Assembly: GCF_037893015.1 (NCBI RefSeq)
Contig: NC_133660.1
Span: 286,723,078 to 286,787,077 of the forward strand
Origin: Macrotis lagotis
Lineage: Eukaryota; Chordata; Mammalia; Peramelemorphia; Peramelidae
Direction of reading: 5' to 3'
DNA: 64,000 nucleotides
Below, in pieces: positions 53,505 to 64,000 of the stretch; position 1 is the first letter of the stretch; every line of letters starts with the position of its first letter. The notes below the pieces were generated by a model that ran no database searches, had not been told where the DNA came from, and was given only the letters and a program-made list of their open reading frames with translations. The translations under genes and the position numbers were made by a program.

Positions 53505-54094
53505 TTTCCCATCACTCCTTCTCTCCCCCCATTTTTTCCCCTCTCCTGTCCTCTCCCTTCTCCTTTGGCCTCTCCTCTCCCTTCCCTCTCCTCCCTTGCC
53601 CTCTATCTTCTCTCCCCCTTCTTTCTCCCTCTCATTTTCTTTTCCCTAACCTTTTCTCTCCCTTCCTCCCTTATCTTCTCTCCCCTTCTTTCTCCCTCTT
53701 CCTTTCCCTCCGCCTGTTTTTCTCCCTCCTCTTCCCTTTTTTCTCCTCTTCCTCTTTCTCCCTCCCTCCTCTTCCCTTTTCTTTTCCCTCTCTCCCCCTC
53801 TCTCCTCTCTTTCCTCTCCCTCCTCTTTTCTCTCATCTTCTTTCTCCCTCTCAACTTTCTTCCTTCCCTTCCTTTTTTCTCTTCCTCCTTTATATTCCCT
53901 GACCCTCTGTTCTCCCTTTCTCTCCCTCCTCTCCCCTTTCCTCTCTTGCTCTTCTTTCTCCCACTCCTTCTCTCTCTTCCTCTATATTCTCCCTTCCGTG
54001 TTCTCCCTCCCTCTGCCTTTCTCCTTCTCTCCCCCTTTCTCCCTTTCCTCTCCTCCTCTCCCGTCTCCTTTCTCCTTTTCTCCCTCTCTTATCA
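53505..54094 (+). repeat. Long polypyrimidine tract
   Basis: About 590 bp of nearly pure C/T (tctccctcctcttccctttt and similar). The open frames across it are low-complexity artefacts. Confidence 0.92.
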
Positions 54095-54099
54095 GCTTC

Positions 54100-54925
54100 C
54101 ATGGGTTCACCTCCCACATTCTTTCCCCCTCCCGAACACCTCCCTCCTAAGCTCCGGTCCTACATCCCCATCTTCCTACTTCACATTTGCACGTTGCAGT
54201 GCCATGAGCCTTTCCACCTCAACAGGCCCAAACCAGAGGTCATTGCCTTTGGCTTCCTGCCCGATTCCCTGACTCTGCCCAGAAGGCAGCCAGGTTGGCA
54301 CCCCAAGAGCTCTCATCAAGTCTTCAAGCTCACTCATCATCACCCATCAGTGACCAAGTCTTGCCAATTCCTCCTCCTAACATATCTCAGCCCCTTCCTT
54401 CTCCCACCACAGTCACCGCAGTCCAGGCCACACATGGCTTCTCATCCAGGCCATTCCAACAGCTGACTGGTGTCCCTCTCCAGACTCTCTTCATCACTTA
54501 CCGCCAAATGCATAGCCCTCAAGCACAAACTATGTCAGTTCCTGGTGCAAAAACCCGTTTTGTTTTCCTTAACCTTTAGGATACAATGCAGACTGCTCTG
54601 GAATTTCAATCCCTCGAGATCTGGTTCAAGCTTATCTTTCCAGCCTGGCCATATAGCACTTCCCCTCACAGACATTAGGACTGAACTAATTGGCCTAATT
54701 AATGTTCTCCATGCACAAAATTCATCTCCCACCTCGGCACCTTTGACTCAGGGCTCCTCCAGGCCACCAGTCCTATCAGATCTCACCTCCTTCAAGTTGC
54801 CTTTCTCGGTGCTTCTTTTTCCTCTGTCCCATCACAGTCTAGATTGTGTGTGCCTTGAGCCGTTACCTAGTTGGGAAAATGCAAGTGTATCTGGATCCCC
54901 CACCTCTAGTACAGGGGAGAGGAAA
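54100..54925 (+). repeat. L2 LINE, 3' region
   Basis: 'tcaggccattccaacagctg'-like motifs, 'cctttaggatacaatgcaga', 'ctcacctccttcaagttgcc' and 'tagattgtgtgtgccttgag' fit the L2 3' end. The tract at 53505-54094 may have expanded from its 5' side. Confidence 0.55.
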
Positions 54926-54929
54926 TAAG

Positions 54930-55180
54930 CATTGAAATAATACCTTCCGGCGAGCCAGGCGTTCCGCTAAGCCTTTTTATAAAGATCCCATGTGATCCTC
55001 ACAACCCTGGGAGGTGGGTGGTAGTACAACTCCCATTTACAGTTACCAACTGAGGCAGAGGTAAAGGACTTGTCCAGGATCACACAGTCAGCAAGTGTAG
55101 ACTGGGTTTGAACTCAGGTCTTCCTGATTCCAGACCCAGAACTCTAGCCATTGTGCCTGGCACAGAGGGCCCCTTAATAA
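54930..55180 (-). repeat. MIR-like SINE, minus strand
   Basis: 'tgatcctcacaaccctggga', 'ggacttgtccaggatcacac' and 'tgggtttgaactcaggtctt'. Confidence 0.75.
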
Positions 55181-55556
55181 ATGCTGCTTTATGTCCATCT
55201 AGTGGTCCATGCTTCTACTATCAGATGTAGAACTGGACCAAGTAGCGCAGCCCGCTCATTTTACACTTCGGCAAACTAAAACCCACGTAAGTTGCATGAC
55301 TTGTCCAAGGTCACACAAGTGGTAATCATCAGAGGAAGTCTGACTTCTACATACCATTACATTGGAGTACGTAGCCAAACTTCAACCCGCATCTCCCGCC
55401 TCCAGAGCCCGTGTTTGTCATACTAAGGTAGGCTACATGCATAGAGACTATGTCAGTCAGGTGTCCCAGTTAGAGTATGGCCCTGCTCCAATGGACCGCG
55501 GGAAGAGGGAAGGGACATTCTCTTCTTGATTGCCTCTTGTCCAAATTGAGGTTTCT

Positions 55557-55698
55557 GGGGGAAGCTAGGTGACCCAGTGGATTAAGCATGGGCCCCAGAG
55601 GCCCCAAGTTCGAATTTGGCCTCAGACACTTGATACGTGCTAGCTATGTGACCTTGGCCAAGTCACTTAACTCCATTGCCTCAACCCCCCCCCCCAAA
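55557..55698 (+). repeat. WSINE1/MON1-like SINE
   Basis: 'gggggaagctaggtgaccca', 'gttcgaatttggcctcagac', 'gctagctatgtgaccttggc' and a C-rich/A-rich tail. Confidence 0.85.
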
Positions 55699-56019
55699 CG
55701 AACCCCCAAAAGAGACTGAGATTTTCAATGAAGATCACAGAGTGCTTCACCCCCCCTGCTATTCTGAAGACTTTCTAATTCCTGATCCCTCTTACTAGTT
55801 TCTAGAGAGATGGGAAAGAATCATAGAATCTAAAGGCTGGATGGGTCTTGAGACATGGCCCTTCCTCCCTTAAGCCACCACAACATGTGACTCTATTTTA
55901 GGTCCTCAAGAGATAAGGATTGCACTCCAGGCCCAACTCTCAGGATCATAGGATTCCAAACTAAAGGGAGCCTCTAAGGTATGTTGCCCCTTTTTCTTTT
56001 TTATCCAGGACATCAACGT

Positions 56020-56520
56020 GTCCCCAAGTGTTCTCTTTTCCTCCGTGGCCCTCTTCGGGCTTGTTGCTTCTGTGCATCAGCTCTTCCATCTCTCCCGTCC
56101 CCCCAATCGCTATCTAAATGAAACCCCTTTGGCAGACACTGAATGTCCGTCAGAACGAGGCCCCTTTCCAACCTCCCACACTTCATCCGCCTCCAAGCAT
56201 TCTACAGTCCAGCCCTACTGGTCTACCTGCCTATACTTCCCTGAACACAGTACACGCTATCCCCCATCCCCACTGGCTCTGCCCACTTCCCTCTGCCTCT
56301 CAGTACCCCTGGCTTATGTGACTTGGCTCCGATATCCAGGGGGCCTTTCTAATGTCACCTTCCAGCTACGCTATTAAGTATCACCCACTAATTATTTGCG
56401 AGTGGTCTCCCCCCTTGGAATAGAAGTTCTTTGGGGTGGGGAAGGGTTGCTTTTGCTTTCCTCTGTATTTCTAAGTGCCTAATGCAGGGCCTGTCCCATA
56501 ATAACCACCAGGGTTTATAA
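56020..56520 (+). repeat. L2 LINE 3' end
   Basis: 'ccttccagctacgctattaa', 'atttctaagtgcctaatgca' and 'gggcctgtcccataataacc' resemble the L2 terminal part. Confidence 0.5.
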
Positions 56521-56589
56521 AACACTTCAGGCTTTGCAAAGTGTTTTACAAATATATTATTTCATCATTTAAACTCTGGAGAGCAGGTG

Positions 56590-56730
56590 CTCTCCAGGTC
56601 TATCAGATTCTTCACGGTTCCATTAGGAAAATCCCTTGGCAAAGATATGGCAGTGGCTTGCCATTCCCTTCTCCAGCTCACTTTTCAGCTGAGGAAACTG
56701 AGGCAGACTGTGCCACCTATCATTTCACAG
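56590..56730 (-). repeat. Mar1-like SINE fragment, minus strand
   Basis: 'cttggcaaagatatggcagt', 'ccattcccttctccagctca' and 'gctgaggaaactgaggcaga'. Confidence 0.75.
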
Positions 56731-57044
56731 TTGGCACTTGAGTGAGCTTCCATGGCTTGAGCAAGGTCAAAGGGCTGGTTAAGTCTCTGGGATGGCCCTG
56801 AGGTTGTTCTGCCTGGCTCCGGGTCTAGCATTAAGACGGCAGACTAAGGGCTCAAGGAATGCTTAGTGGCCAAGAGACTTTGGGAGAGGCCAGTCTGCTG
56901 ACATGAGCTCTTTGAGGTGGGGGTGACTTCGTTTTTGGTTTTGAATCCCAGCTTCCAGAACCGCCTGACACCAAATAAAAAGTTGGTGACTGATTGGCGA
57001 GCATCCCCCATCTGTCCCCAGGGCCTGCTGGGAAAAGTCACTCA

Positions 57045-60000
57045 CACCAAGCCTGCTTCTACAGCCAGTTTATACACAGTTCTATACAATATACAGAAAC
57101 CTCTATATACAGATAGATTTATAGAATAAGCTATATTAATTTGTCTCTCCTTTTTTACAGTAATATTAGTTTGGATCTTTCATACATTAGGTACAAAAAA
57201 GTTAGGTGGGAATGGCCCATCAAGGGCATGACTGTCTGGGGCAGGGGAGGTTCAGAGGCAGATGAAGGTGGGGAGGGCCTGGTTGCTTCCTTAGTGATTG
57301 CATATGGAGGTTCTGTCGGCCCCTGGAGAATGAAGCAGCTCAGGGCCACTGAGGGCAGGGATGAGGGGAAAGTGGAGGGGGAGAGGTGCCACAGGCAAGG
57401 CTTGAAGGGTAGAGATGGGATGGGGCTGCTTTTGGCTCCCTGCTGGCCCAGGAGAAAAATGTGGTGACCCCTTTATACTCAGAGGTTCTTCTCTACTACA
57501 GAGGCAGAGCCTGGGAGTCGTGGAGGGGCGAACACCTCTTGGGACCATTTGGGAGAGAACCTGCCCCTCCCCAGGGTAGAAGCGCCTTGGGAGCCTGGAT
57601 CACCCAATCCGGCCCTATAACACTGTTAGAGGCCAGTTTTCAGGAAGGGTGAGGGAAAGGGAAAGTCTATTGGGGGAGACCTGGGGCTCTGGAGCACCCA
57701 GTTAGTTCTGCCTCTAGAACAAAAAGTTTGGCAGGCCGAGGCTGGGGGGGGGGTAGCGGAAAGGCAGCGCTATGGAGAGGATGCCTCAAGACAGACACCC
57801 TACCCTCAGACACAAGCTTACAGGGGAAGTAGAACATTCAAAGCCCTATGTTCCATGCTGGAGAACGACCTGTGCCCACAGTGAGTCTGATCCATTGGAG
57901 TGAAGCGGGGAGAGCAGGGGTCCGGGGGCAAGGAGGGCTACAGGTGGGGCTCGTGATGCAGATGAGCAACAAGAGTGAGGAGGGGATGATAGAGTCTGGT
58001 TCCCTGGTCTCACCCCTCTTATTGTGACAGGTAGCGGCCCAGCAAGGAACCCTAGGAAGAGCAAGGACTGGGAAAAGGGGGCAAAGGAAAGAAGGGTCCT
58101 TCCCAAGGGTGGCCTTCACTCACTGGCATTCTGAGAACATCCAGGGCAAGAGGCCAGGCATCTGGACCAGACCCAAAGAGAAGCTCCAGGGAAAGGAACT
58201 GAGGTAAAATTGGGAGGGGAGACACTGAGACAACAGAAGTCCTCTGCCCTAGCCTGGGTAGGCTGGCAAGGAGTGTCTGGGCAGCCATATCCCATGATCG
58301 TCATCCCTAGGGGGTGGGGACACTGGGGCAAGAGTGGGAAGAAAGCCAAAGGTCCAGGAAATAGGTAGGGAGATGAGGAGTGAGAGCGAGGCAAGGGTCC
58401 TGCTGTTTCCTTGGACCTCCTGGGGAGAAGCTGGCATACACTCAGGCACAACTTACCAGTTCAGCATTCTCGGATCTAGAGGGCCCTGGTAAGGGTCAGT
58501 GGAATCAAAGTTTCTGGCTCCCTCACCCTTTCCCCAGAAGCCTTCTCCCCTCTAACTCAACAAGGAAAATGCCAACTATCTTAAACATTTCAAGATACCT
58601 GGTTTACCCATGGCCTTGCCCCGGGTCTGGGGAGGGTGGTGGGAGGAGGCTCAGTCTCTGATGGGCACCTCTGTGGGTATGGCAGCATGTGGGAGGTCAT
58701 AGAATCCTACCACTTGGCAGGGTCCTCAGACATCCCTTTCTAAGGCAGCCCAAACAGGCCTTCATATCCCCTTCTTCACGGGGTGGTGTGGCATGGGGAT
58801 CAGCTGAGGTTTCCCTCGCTGTGAATGGGGGTATGGGGTCAGCAGTGTAGACAGATGGCAGCCTCGCAGCAGGAGGCCCCTCTCCAAGGGCCAGAGAAGG
58901 GAGGTGCATCCTAGGAGTGAGGCGGCCCAGCCACGGGCAGGGAGGAGGTAGCAAAGGGTTTCGTTTCAAATACTGGCATCCGAGGTGTCTGGACACTGGC
59001 GGGAAGGGAAGCAGACTACGACCCTCTCTCCAAAAGCCCCCCGAGCTCTGTGAATGCATGCAGATGGCAGGGAGGTAGGGAGGCTTATGAACAACCCAGC
59101 AAGCAGGGGGCATGCCTACTTCCCTCCTCTCTGAAGCAGTCCAGCTCACCATGCAGCTAGGGGTGGGGGGGTACAGGGACTGGAGAAAGGGGGCAAGGGA
59201 AGGGCCACTGCTGCAGCGGGGACCAGCTGGCAGTCATCGTGCCAGTTGGCGAGGTCTACAAGGGAGAGGTTGGCGCCCTGAATCCCCTCTACTCTGCCCC
59301 CAGGCCTAGCTGCCCCCAGGCTCTGTGAAGACTCCAGAATTGGGACTATCCCCCCCTTCAGGGGTCCCTTTCAAAGCCTTGGGGTAGGCTGCTAGGTGGG
59401 GGTCAGGGAGGTCCCAGGAGCCCAAAGGTTCCTTTCTCTGAGGAGTGCTGCAGATGGGCAGGGGTGCAGGGACAGAGGAGGGGGATGGGCCAGAAAAGTC
59501 CCCAAGGAAGCCCTGCAGGACGGTGGCTGCCTCGGGGCAGGGGACGCAGGCTAGGCCCAGCATAGCAGAAACATCTTCGGCTGAGCCCATCGGCTCCTGT
59601 AAACATACACCGGTTCTGGCCTGCTGGCCCATGGACGTGGGGGGGGGGGCAGCCCGAGGCAAGTCTCGCTGAAGTGCCAATGACTGCTCTGGGGCTTTGG
59701 GGGCCAGGGGCCCCTCCTGTATCCTTCCATCTTCCCACCACCCAGTCCCTGGGCACCGAGGGGGATGGTAGGGCCCGACCCTGGCTCCTTCTCCTCCCTC
59801 GGGGAGAGGAGGGAGAAAGCTGGGGTGGGCTGGTGGGAGTAGGGGGGTGGGGCAGGCCCTTGGGCCATGGCCCAGATAAACAGCAAATGGTGATTCCTAC
59901 AAGCCCTGGCAAGACTGGGGGGCTTCCCAGACCCTTCCCAGACATGGTGTGGCTTGGGTGAACCCCAGACTGTTCATCTCCCTCCCCAGCTGGTGGCGGA

Positions 60001-60216
60001 CCCCAGGAGCCTTCACTGACTGGGGCTGAGGTAGGGAAACGGACCCTGTGATTCCACTCTTCTTCTTGGCTGGCAGCCGCCTGGGCACCTGAGGCTTCCA
60101 CTGGCCCGGGTGCTGCTTCCAGCCGTTGCCAGAGGGCAGGCAGGGGCTGGCGACCCCCAGGCCTGGATCTGTCGCATGCTTCGTGTGGTGGGTCCGAGCT
60201 CCCCCCCACCCCAGAA
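57045..60216 (-). other. DAGLA: DAGLA 3'UTR (end approximate)
   Basis: Starts after the DAGLA stop and is mostly unique, without recognised SINEs, for about 3.1 kb, which fits the long DAGLA 3'UTR. The AT-rich stretch 57060-57200 is the likely 3' end. I found no exact AATAAA on the minus strand, only TATAAA variants at 57074-57069 and 57123-57118, so the end is inferred. Confidence 0.65.
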
Positions 60217-61159
60217 CTAGAGGGCCGAGATCATGAGGTCCTCCTGCTTGGAGGGGCTGGCCGGGTGGCCGGCGGGAGAAGTCCGGATTTTGTCTGTGGC
60301 CAGGCACTCCTGGCTGCTCAGGCCAGTGGGGGTCAAGTCCATGAGCTCTCCCGAGGAGCTGAGGGGGAAGGAGGGCGACACTGAGATGCCCGAAGAGGGG
60401 TCTGTGGAGCCAGCAAAGAGCCGGGGGGGCTTGGGCACCAGGTTCGGCTCATACTGGGCCCTCAGCAGGATCTCCTGCTCGCTCACCGACTTGGGCAGCG
60501 CGCCATAGTCTCCGCCGCCGGGGCTCTCGGACAGCATCATGCAGTAGAGGTCCTGGAAGGAGCTGCTCTTGCTGTCCAGGTTGAAGAGGCTGTCGATGAA
60601 CTCGGCGAACTCGAGGACCTGGGGACTGGGGGAATCCCCCAGCCGCCCGTTCTGCAGGGTCAGCTCCCCCCTGGCCGGGGTATGGGAAGAGCCACCCTCC
60701 TCCCCACTGGAGCGCCGCAGCGGGCTCTCCCTGCCGCTGCCACCGCCGCCGCCTCCGCCACCTCCCAGCCCGGCTTCCAGCGGCTGCGTGTCCTGCGAAT
60801 GTTTGGACAGGCTGTCGGCGGCCAGCAGTTCTGTCCGCGAGCTGAGGGAAGGGTTCTCCTCGGGGATGGCCGGGTCGATGTAGAAGCAGTGGCCCTCGTC
60901 TCTCTCCATGACCGCGTGCAGGCTCGGGGAACCCCGGATGCTGCGGAAACCGGAGGAGCGGCGAGAGTCGAAGCTGTAGATGGACTCATTGTCCGACAGG
61001 CTCTCCATGGTGGCGAGGGGGGCCCGCCGGTCCTGCAACTCCACCGACAGGCGCTCCTGGGTGGTGAGCAGCAGCAGCTCCACCGGGTCCTTCCTTGCGG
61101 GGGACAAGGCCTTGGTCTCATAGAAACCCTCCAGGCTGATCTCGGACTGGGACTTGCTC
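60217..61159 (-). CDS. DAGLA: DAGLA last coding exon
   Basis: Begins with G completing Lys, then SKSQSEISLEGFYETKALSP, and ends SPSKQEDLMISAL with TAG at 60219-60217. This is the long cytoplasmic tail with phospho-serine-rich segments and the PPRLF Homer site. Confidence 0.95.
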
Positions 61160-61701
61160 CTGCCGGGTTGGGGGTGGAGCAGGGGTGGAGGGGCAGGGAG
61201 GGTCAGTTGGTAGGGGCTCCTGGGTGGCAGCAGTGGGTTCTGCCCCTCAGGAGGGAGGAGGAGACTAAAGAACAGAGGGGAGGGCTCTGGGCCTGTGGCC
61301 AGGGAGGGCCACCAGGCAAGGCCCACGTGGGCATCCCAGCAGAGGGGTCGTGTTCATTGGGTGACAGCATGATGGAGAAGGTATCCCTTGACTGACTCGA
61401 TCTTGGGATGCGAAACAGAGGCGGCCAGCTCCCCATTCTCCACCCACCCACCCGTGTTCACCAGCCCAGCCCCCGGCCTCCCAACCCTCACAGGGAGTCA
61501 CAGGACTTACTTGATGCTGCTGCTGCTCCTCTGGACAGCTGGTGGAGGCTCCAGGGAGTGGATCGTGGTTCCAGGGGGGGCGGAGGGCAGGGGCTGCTGC
61601 TGGAAGATGAGCTCCGGCGTCAGGTCCACTTCTGTGGGACTCACCATGACCTTGGCTGCAGAGAGCAGGGCCGTCTTGCCTTTATTGTAGTTCTCCAGCA
61701 C
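60217..61701 (-). CDS. DAGLA: DAGLA, diacylglycerol lipase alpha, C-terminal part (two last exons)
   Basis: DAGLA hydrolyses sn-1 of diacylglycerol to give the endocannabinoid 2-arachidonoylglycerol, at postsynaptic and growth-cone membranes. Here only the regulatory tail is present: exon 61511-61701 (63 residues and two bases) and the last exon 60217-61159 (313 residues and stop). The membrane domain and catalytic serine-hydrolase domain lie beyond base 64000. Blocks matching human are TALLSAAKVMVSPTEVDLTP, RAPLATMESLSDNESIYSFD, SFDSRRSSGFRSIRGSPSLH, RTELLAADSLSKHSQDTQPL and EFAEFIDSLFNLDSKSSSFQ. The Homer-binding motif PPxxF is intact as PPRLF (60415-60429). The end is ISAL rather than the human ISAR. 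The junction AA|G gives Lys with donor GTAAGT and acceptor acccggcag. A run of nine Gly (60739-60765) lies in the variable part. Confidence 0.96.
61511..61701 (-). CDS. DAGLA: DAGLA penultimate coding exon
   Basis: Starts in phase 0 (VLENYNKGKTALLSAAKVMV) and ends SSSSI plus AA. Acceptor is a long pyrimidine tract ending caccccag; donor GTAAGT. The end of the exon (PLPSAPPGTTIHSLEPPPAV) differs from human. Confidence 0.93.
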
Positions 61702-61830
61702 CTGGGGTGGGGGTGGGGGGAGAAAGGCCAGGACTGCTAGTCAAGAAAGGTTCTGGATAGGCCACCGGACAGTAGAGAAGGCCAAATCCAGAGGGCCTCT
61801 AGTGTAGCCAACACAGTGCCAGACCTGGAG

Positions 61831-62026
61831 TCTGGGGCAGCTAGGTGGTGCTGTGATGGATACAGCACTGGGCCTGAGTTCAAATTGGACCTCAGACACT
61901 TACTAGATGGGTGATCCTGGGCAAGTCCCTTAGCCCCGTTTGCCTCAGTTTCCTCATCTGTAAAATGAACTGAAGAAGGAGCTGACAAACCACTCCAGTA
62001 CCTCTGGGTACGGACTGAACAACAAG
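61831..62026 (+). repeat. Mar1-like SINE
   Basis: 'ggggcagctaggtggtgctg', 'gagttcaaattggacctcag', 'cctcagtttcctcatctgta' and 'gtacggactgaacaacaaga'. Confidence 0.85.
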
Positions 62027-62639
62027 ACTCGAAGGCCTAGCTTTGATCCGTCCCCGGGCATTTGCTAGCTGACTGGCCACAGGCAAGCCATTTCTCCTTT
62101 CTCAGCAGGAGTTCCCAAACCTGTAAAACAGTGGTAATAATACCTGTCCTGTTTGTGTCCCAGGTGATGAGTCAAATGGGATGAAGCGCTTTGCAGACCT
62201 TAAAGTCCAATCTCAACGTCAGTCATTCAAGTTAGTCTCCAAATATACCGCCTAAGCCCCCTACCATGAGGCCTTGGCCATTGTGGACGTGGCTGGGCTT
62301 GGGGTCAGGTCCTGTCAAGGTGGCAAAGGTTTAAGGTACAGGCTCAGGGGTAAAGAATAGCATGTGAGGAAAGCGTGGTGGCTCTGGAGTCAGAGAAGAG
62401 AGGTGTAAATTCAGCATCCACTCATTACCTGAATTGCTTCCTTGTGCCTCAGTTTCCTGCCCTAGACCTGAGGTTGGACTCGACCAGACCTTCTCAGGAC
62501 ACCCACCCTTCTCAGAATACTTCTAAGTGCACAGCACAGCATCACAAAAGAAGCCAAATGAACAGTTATCAAAATAGTGAAGAAGCGCTTCCCATGCGTC
62601 AAGGACAAGGGAGTTCTCCAGATTAACCCCGCCCCCCAG

Positions 62640-62860
62640 ACCAGAGATTCTATTGGAGGTTTTATGAGCAGCCTAGCTGAGTGACTAAAGCCCAGGCTTT
62701 TTTTTAAAACATTTTCGAAAACTATTTTGAGAACTCTATTTCAAAAGAATTGGTTTCCTTTAGAATCCATTATTTTGAGAAGGGCTCCATACGCTTCAGC
62801 CCACAGGGCCCATGTCTTCAGAAAGATTAAGGACCACAAGTATATTCAGCACCTTGTTGG
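62640..62860 (+). repeat. Old interspersed repeat of uncertain family, second copy
   Basis: 'gagaactctatttcaaaaga', 'attggtttcctttagaatcc' and 'ttttgagaagggctccatac', alignable with 22480-22660 and with a remembered ancient repeat. Family not named. Confidence 0.5.
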
Positions 62861-63429
62861 GCCTCCAGAACAACACATTTTTTCAGTCACTGACAACTCC
62901 CTAACATGACCCAGGTTCTAAAGGGGCTATGATAGGCAACAACTGCAGATACCTTTATTCTAAACCAACAACAATGGACTCTTGAAGGAGCACCATCTGC
63001 TGATGTGGCGGGTAGTTTTCATCATGAGCTTCAAGAAGAAAAGACGAGCTAGTTTTTTTAAAGTCATTCCAAACAGGATTCAGAGGCGGTCCCACCGCTC
63101 CTTGGACAAGTCACTTCCCTTCCCTGGGTCTCCTCATGACAGCATTTCGCTCCGATCACTAAGGGCCCTACTGGTCAGAGCTATGAGCATCAATTTTCAT
63201 GTCAAGGGCAAGAAGCTGGACAAAGCCTACGGACCTTCAAATAGATTTTAAAGAGAAATTCAAGTGGGGGTGAAACTAGGATCCCACGAGGTCACTGCCA
63301 GGGGTGGTAGGGAACAAATCAGAACTTTGTGATAAAGCTCATGGAGGGGGTGGTGAGGGGGACCTGGCCGAGGGGATGATGGCAAGCCATTGAGAGCTTT
63401 CCACTTTGGCAATCCTCTTGCTAACATTT

Positions 63430-63790
63430 CCCCTCTGGGCCTTCCCACATACCTGAAATGTACTTCCCCTCCATTTTGGGGAACCCCTAGTGGCTTAGTC
63501 CTCCCTACTACTCTTAGTTGCTATTTATTGCTTGCCCCGAAATGAAATGTATTTTATATTGATTTATTGGGGTACATGTTGCATCTGTTAGTGAAACATA
63601 AGCATCTCAAAGATAAGGGCTTTTTTTTGTCTTTGTATGTCCTGTGCCTACTTTAGTCCCCATCAATCAGTTAGTTACCAACTAATTATGAAGCACCTTT
63701 TTACTATGTACCAGGCCCCACCCTAGATGCTGGGGATACCAAGACAAAAAGGCAATAGTCCTTGCCCTCAAGGAGGGCATCTACATCTGC
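63430..63790 (+). repeat. L2/MIR3-like remnants
   Basis: 'tctttgtatgtcctgtgcct' and 'ctatgtaccaggccccaccc' then 'gatgctggggataccaagac' are typical of L2/MIR3-type ends. Confidence 0.5.
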
Positions 63791-64000
63791 AAGCCTTTCT
63801 TCTCTTGCCTTTTCCTTCCCTCACTCTCTTTTTCTCACCTGCCACAGGGAATTGTCAAATGCAGAACTACCCCCTGCCAATGAAACTTAGAGCCTCCCAA
63901 TCTCCTGGGGCCCTTGTCCAAGTTCAGAGGGAGCCATTGGAGGGAGTGGATTCAGGCAGTTGGAGAACCAGGGCAAGGGCATGGGGAAAGGGTGGTGGAA

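Larger units (their letters stand above)
51561..57045. other. MYRF-DAGLA intergenic region
   Basis: About 5.5 kb without a recognised gene. Contents: MIR-like (51620-51835, minus), a (GT)23 repeat, a 590-bp pyrimidine tract, L2 3' sequence (54100-54925), MIR-like (54930-55180, minus), WSINE1-like (55557-55698), L2 (56020-56520) and a Mar1 fragment (56590-56730, minus). Unique DNA remains at 51840-52700 and 52800-53500. Confidence 0.7.
61702..64000 (-). other. DAGLA: DAGLA intron (partial)
   Basis: Continues past the window edge. Holds a Mar1-like SINE (61831-62026), MIR scraps (62040-62210, 62370-62480), an old repeat (62640-62860) and L2-like ends (63430-63660 and 63660-63790). No further DAGLA exon was recognised. 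Confidence 0.75.

Noticed and set aside
53565-54272. A 235-codon frame rich in Ser, Pro, Leu and Phe
   Set aside because: It is the translation of a pure pyrimidine tract.
61702-64000. A further DAGLA exon before the window edge
   Set aside because: No frame flanked by splice sites matches the DAGLA protein there; the stretch is SINE, L2 and unique intron DNA.

Overview
The window is vertebrate nuclear DNA from a marsupial. It carries spliced genes in CpG-island settings and many tRNA-derived SINEs of marsupial type. One type has a 3' part reading 'cctagctgtgtggccttggg' and then an A-rich tail (WSINE1/MON1-like). The other has a tail reading 'gaaatggcaaaccactccag' (Mar1-like). There are also MIR/L2 fossils and one marsupial L1 fragment. 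The WSINE1-like form points to the Australian radiation rather than opossum, but that is from memory and only moderately certain.

Four genes are present, in the order and relative strands known at human 11q12, read in reverse: FEN1 (minus; only the first 11 codons and a 5'UTR exon), TMEM258 (plus; complete, 79 aa), MYRF (minus; complete, 27 coding exons, 1162 aa) and DAGLA (minus; last two coding exons and the 3'UTR). FEN1 and TMEM258 diverge from one CpG-island promoter at about 2.94-3.96 kb. TMEM258 and MYRF converge across a gap of about 2.2 kb. MYRF and DAGLA lie head-to-tail across about 6.5 kb of repeat-rich intergenic DNA.

Layout: 1-3.45 kb FEN1 start, its 3.1-kb 5'UTR intron (holding an L1 split by a SINE) and the shared promoter; 3.45-4.1 kb TMEM258, with a 77-nt U12-type intron; 4.1-6.3 kb intergenic; 6.3-8.08 kb MYRF 3'UTR; 8.08-24.7 kb MYRF exons 27 to 4; 30.1-30.4 kb exon 3; 33.86-33.94 kb exon 2; 33.9-50.3 kb the 16.3-kb intron 1; 50.27-50.6 kb exon 1 and promoter; 50.6-57 kb intergenic; 57-60.2 kb DAGLA 3'UTR; 60.2-61.7 kb DAGLA exons; 61.7-64 kb DAGLA intron.

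MYRF was joined exon by exon. All splice sites fit, the phases agree, and the coding total is 3489 nt including the stop, so the gene looks intact. It encodes a membrane-anchored, self-cleaving transcription factor with a proline-rich N-terminus, nuclear signal, NDT80-like DNA-binding domain, S74-type autoprotease with a Ser-Lys dyad, coiled coil, one membrane segment and a glycosylated luminal tail. The genes are unrelated in function (DNA repair, N-glycosylation, myelin transcription, endocannabinoid synthesis) and are neighbours only by conserved synteny. I found no bacterial-type system, CRISPR array or recognisable retrovirus. The main oddities are the tiny U12 intron of TMEM258, a GC-AG intron after MYRF exon 8 with direct repeats on both sides of that exon, a 30-bp coding repeat in MYRF exon 5, and a 10-bp GC-box repeat at the MYRF promoter.
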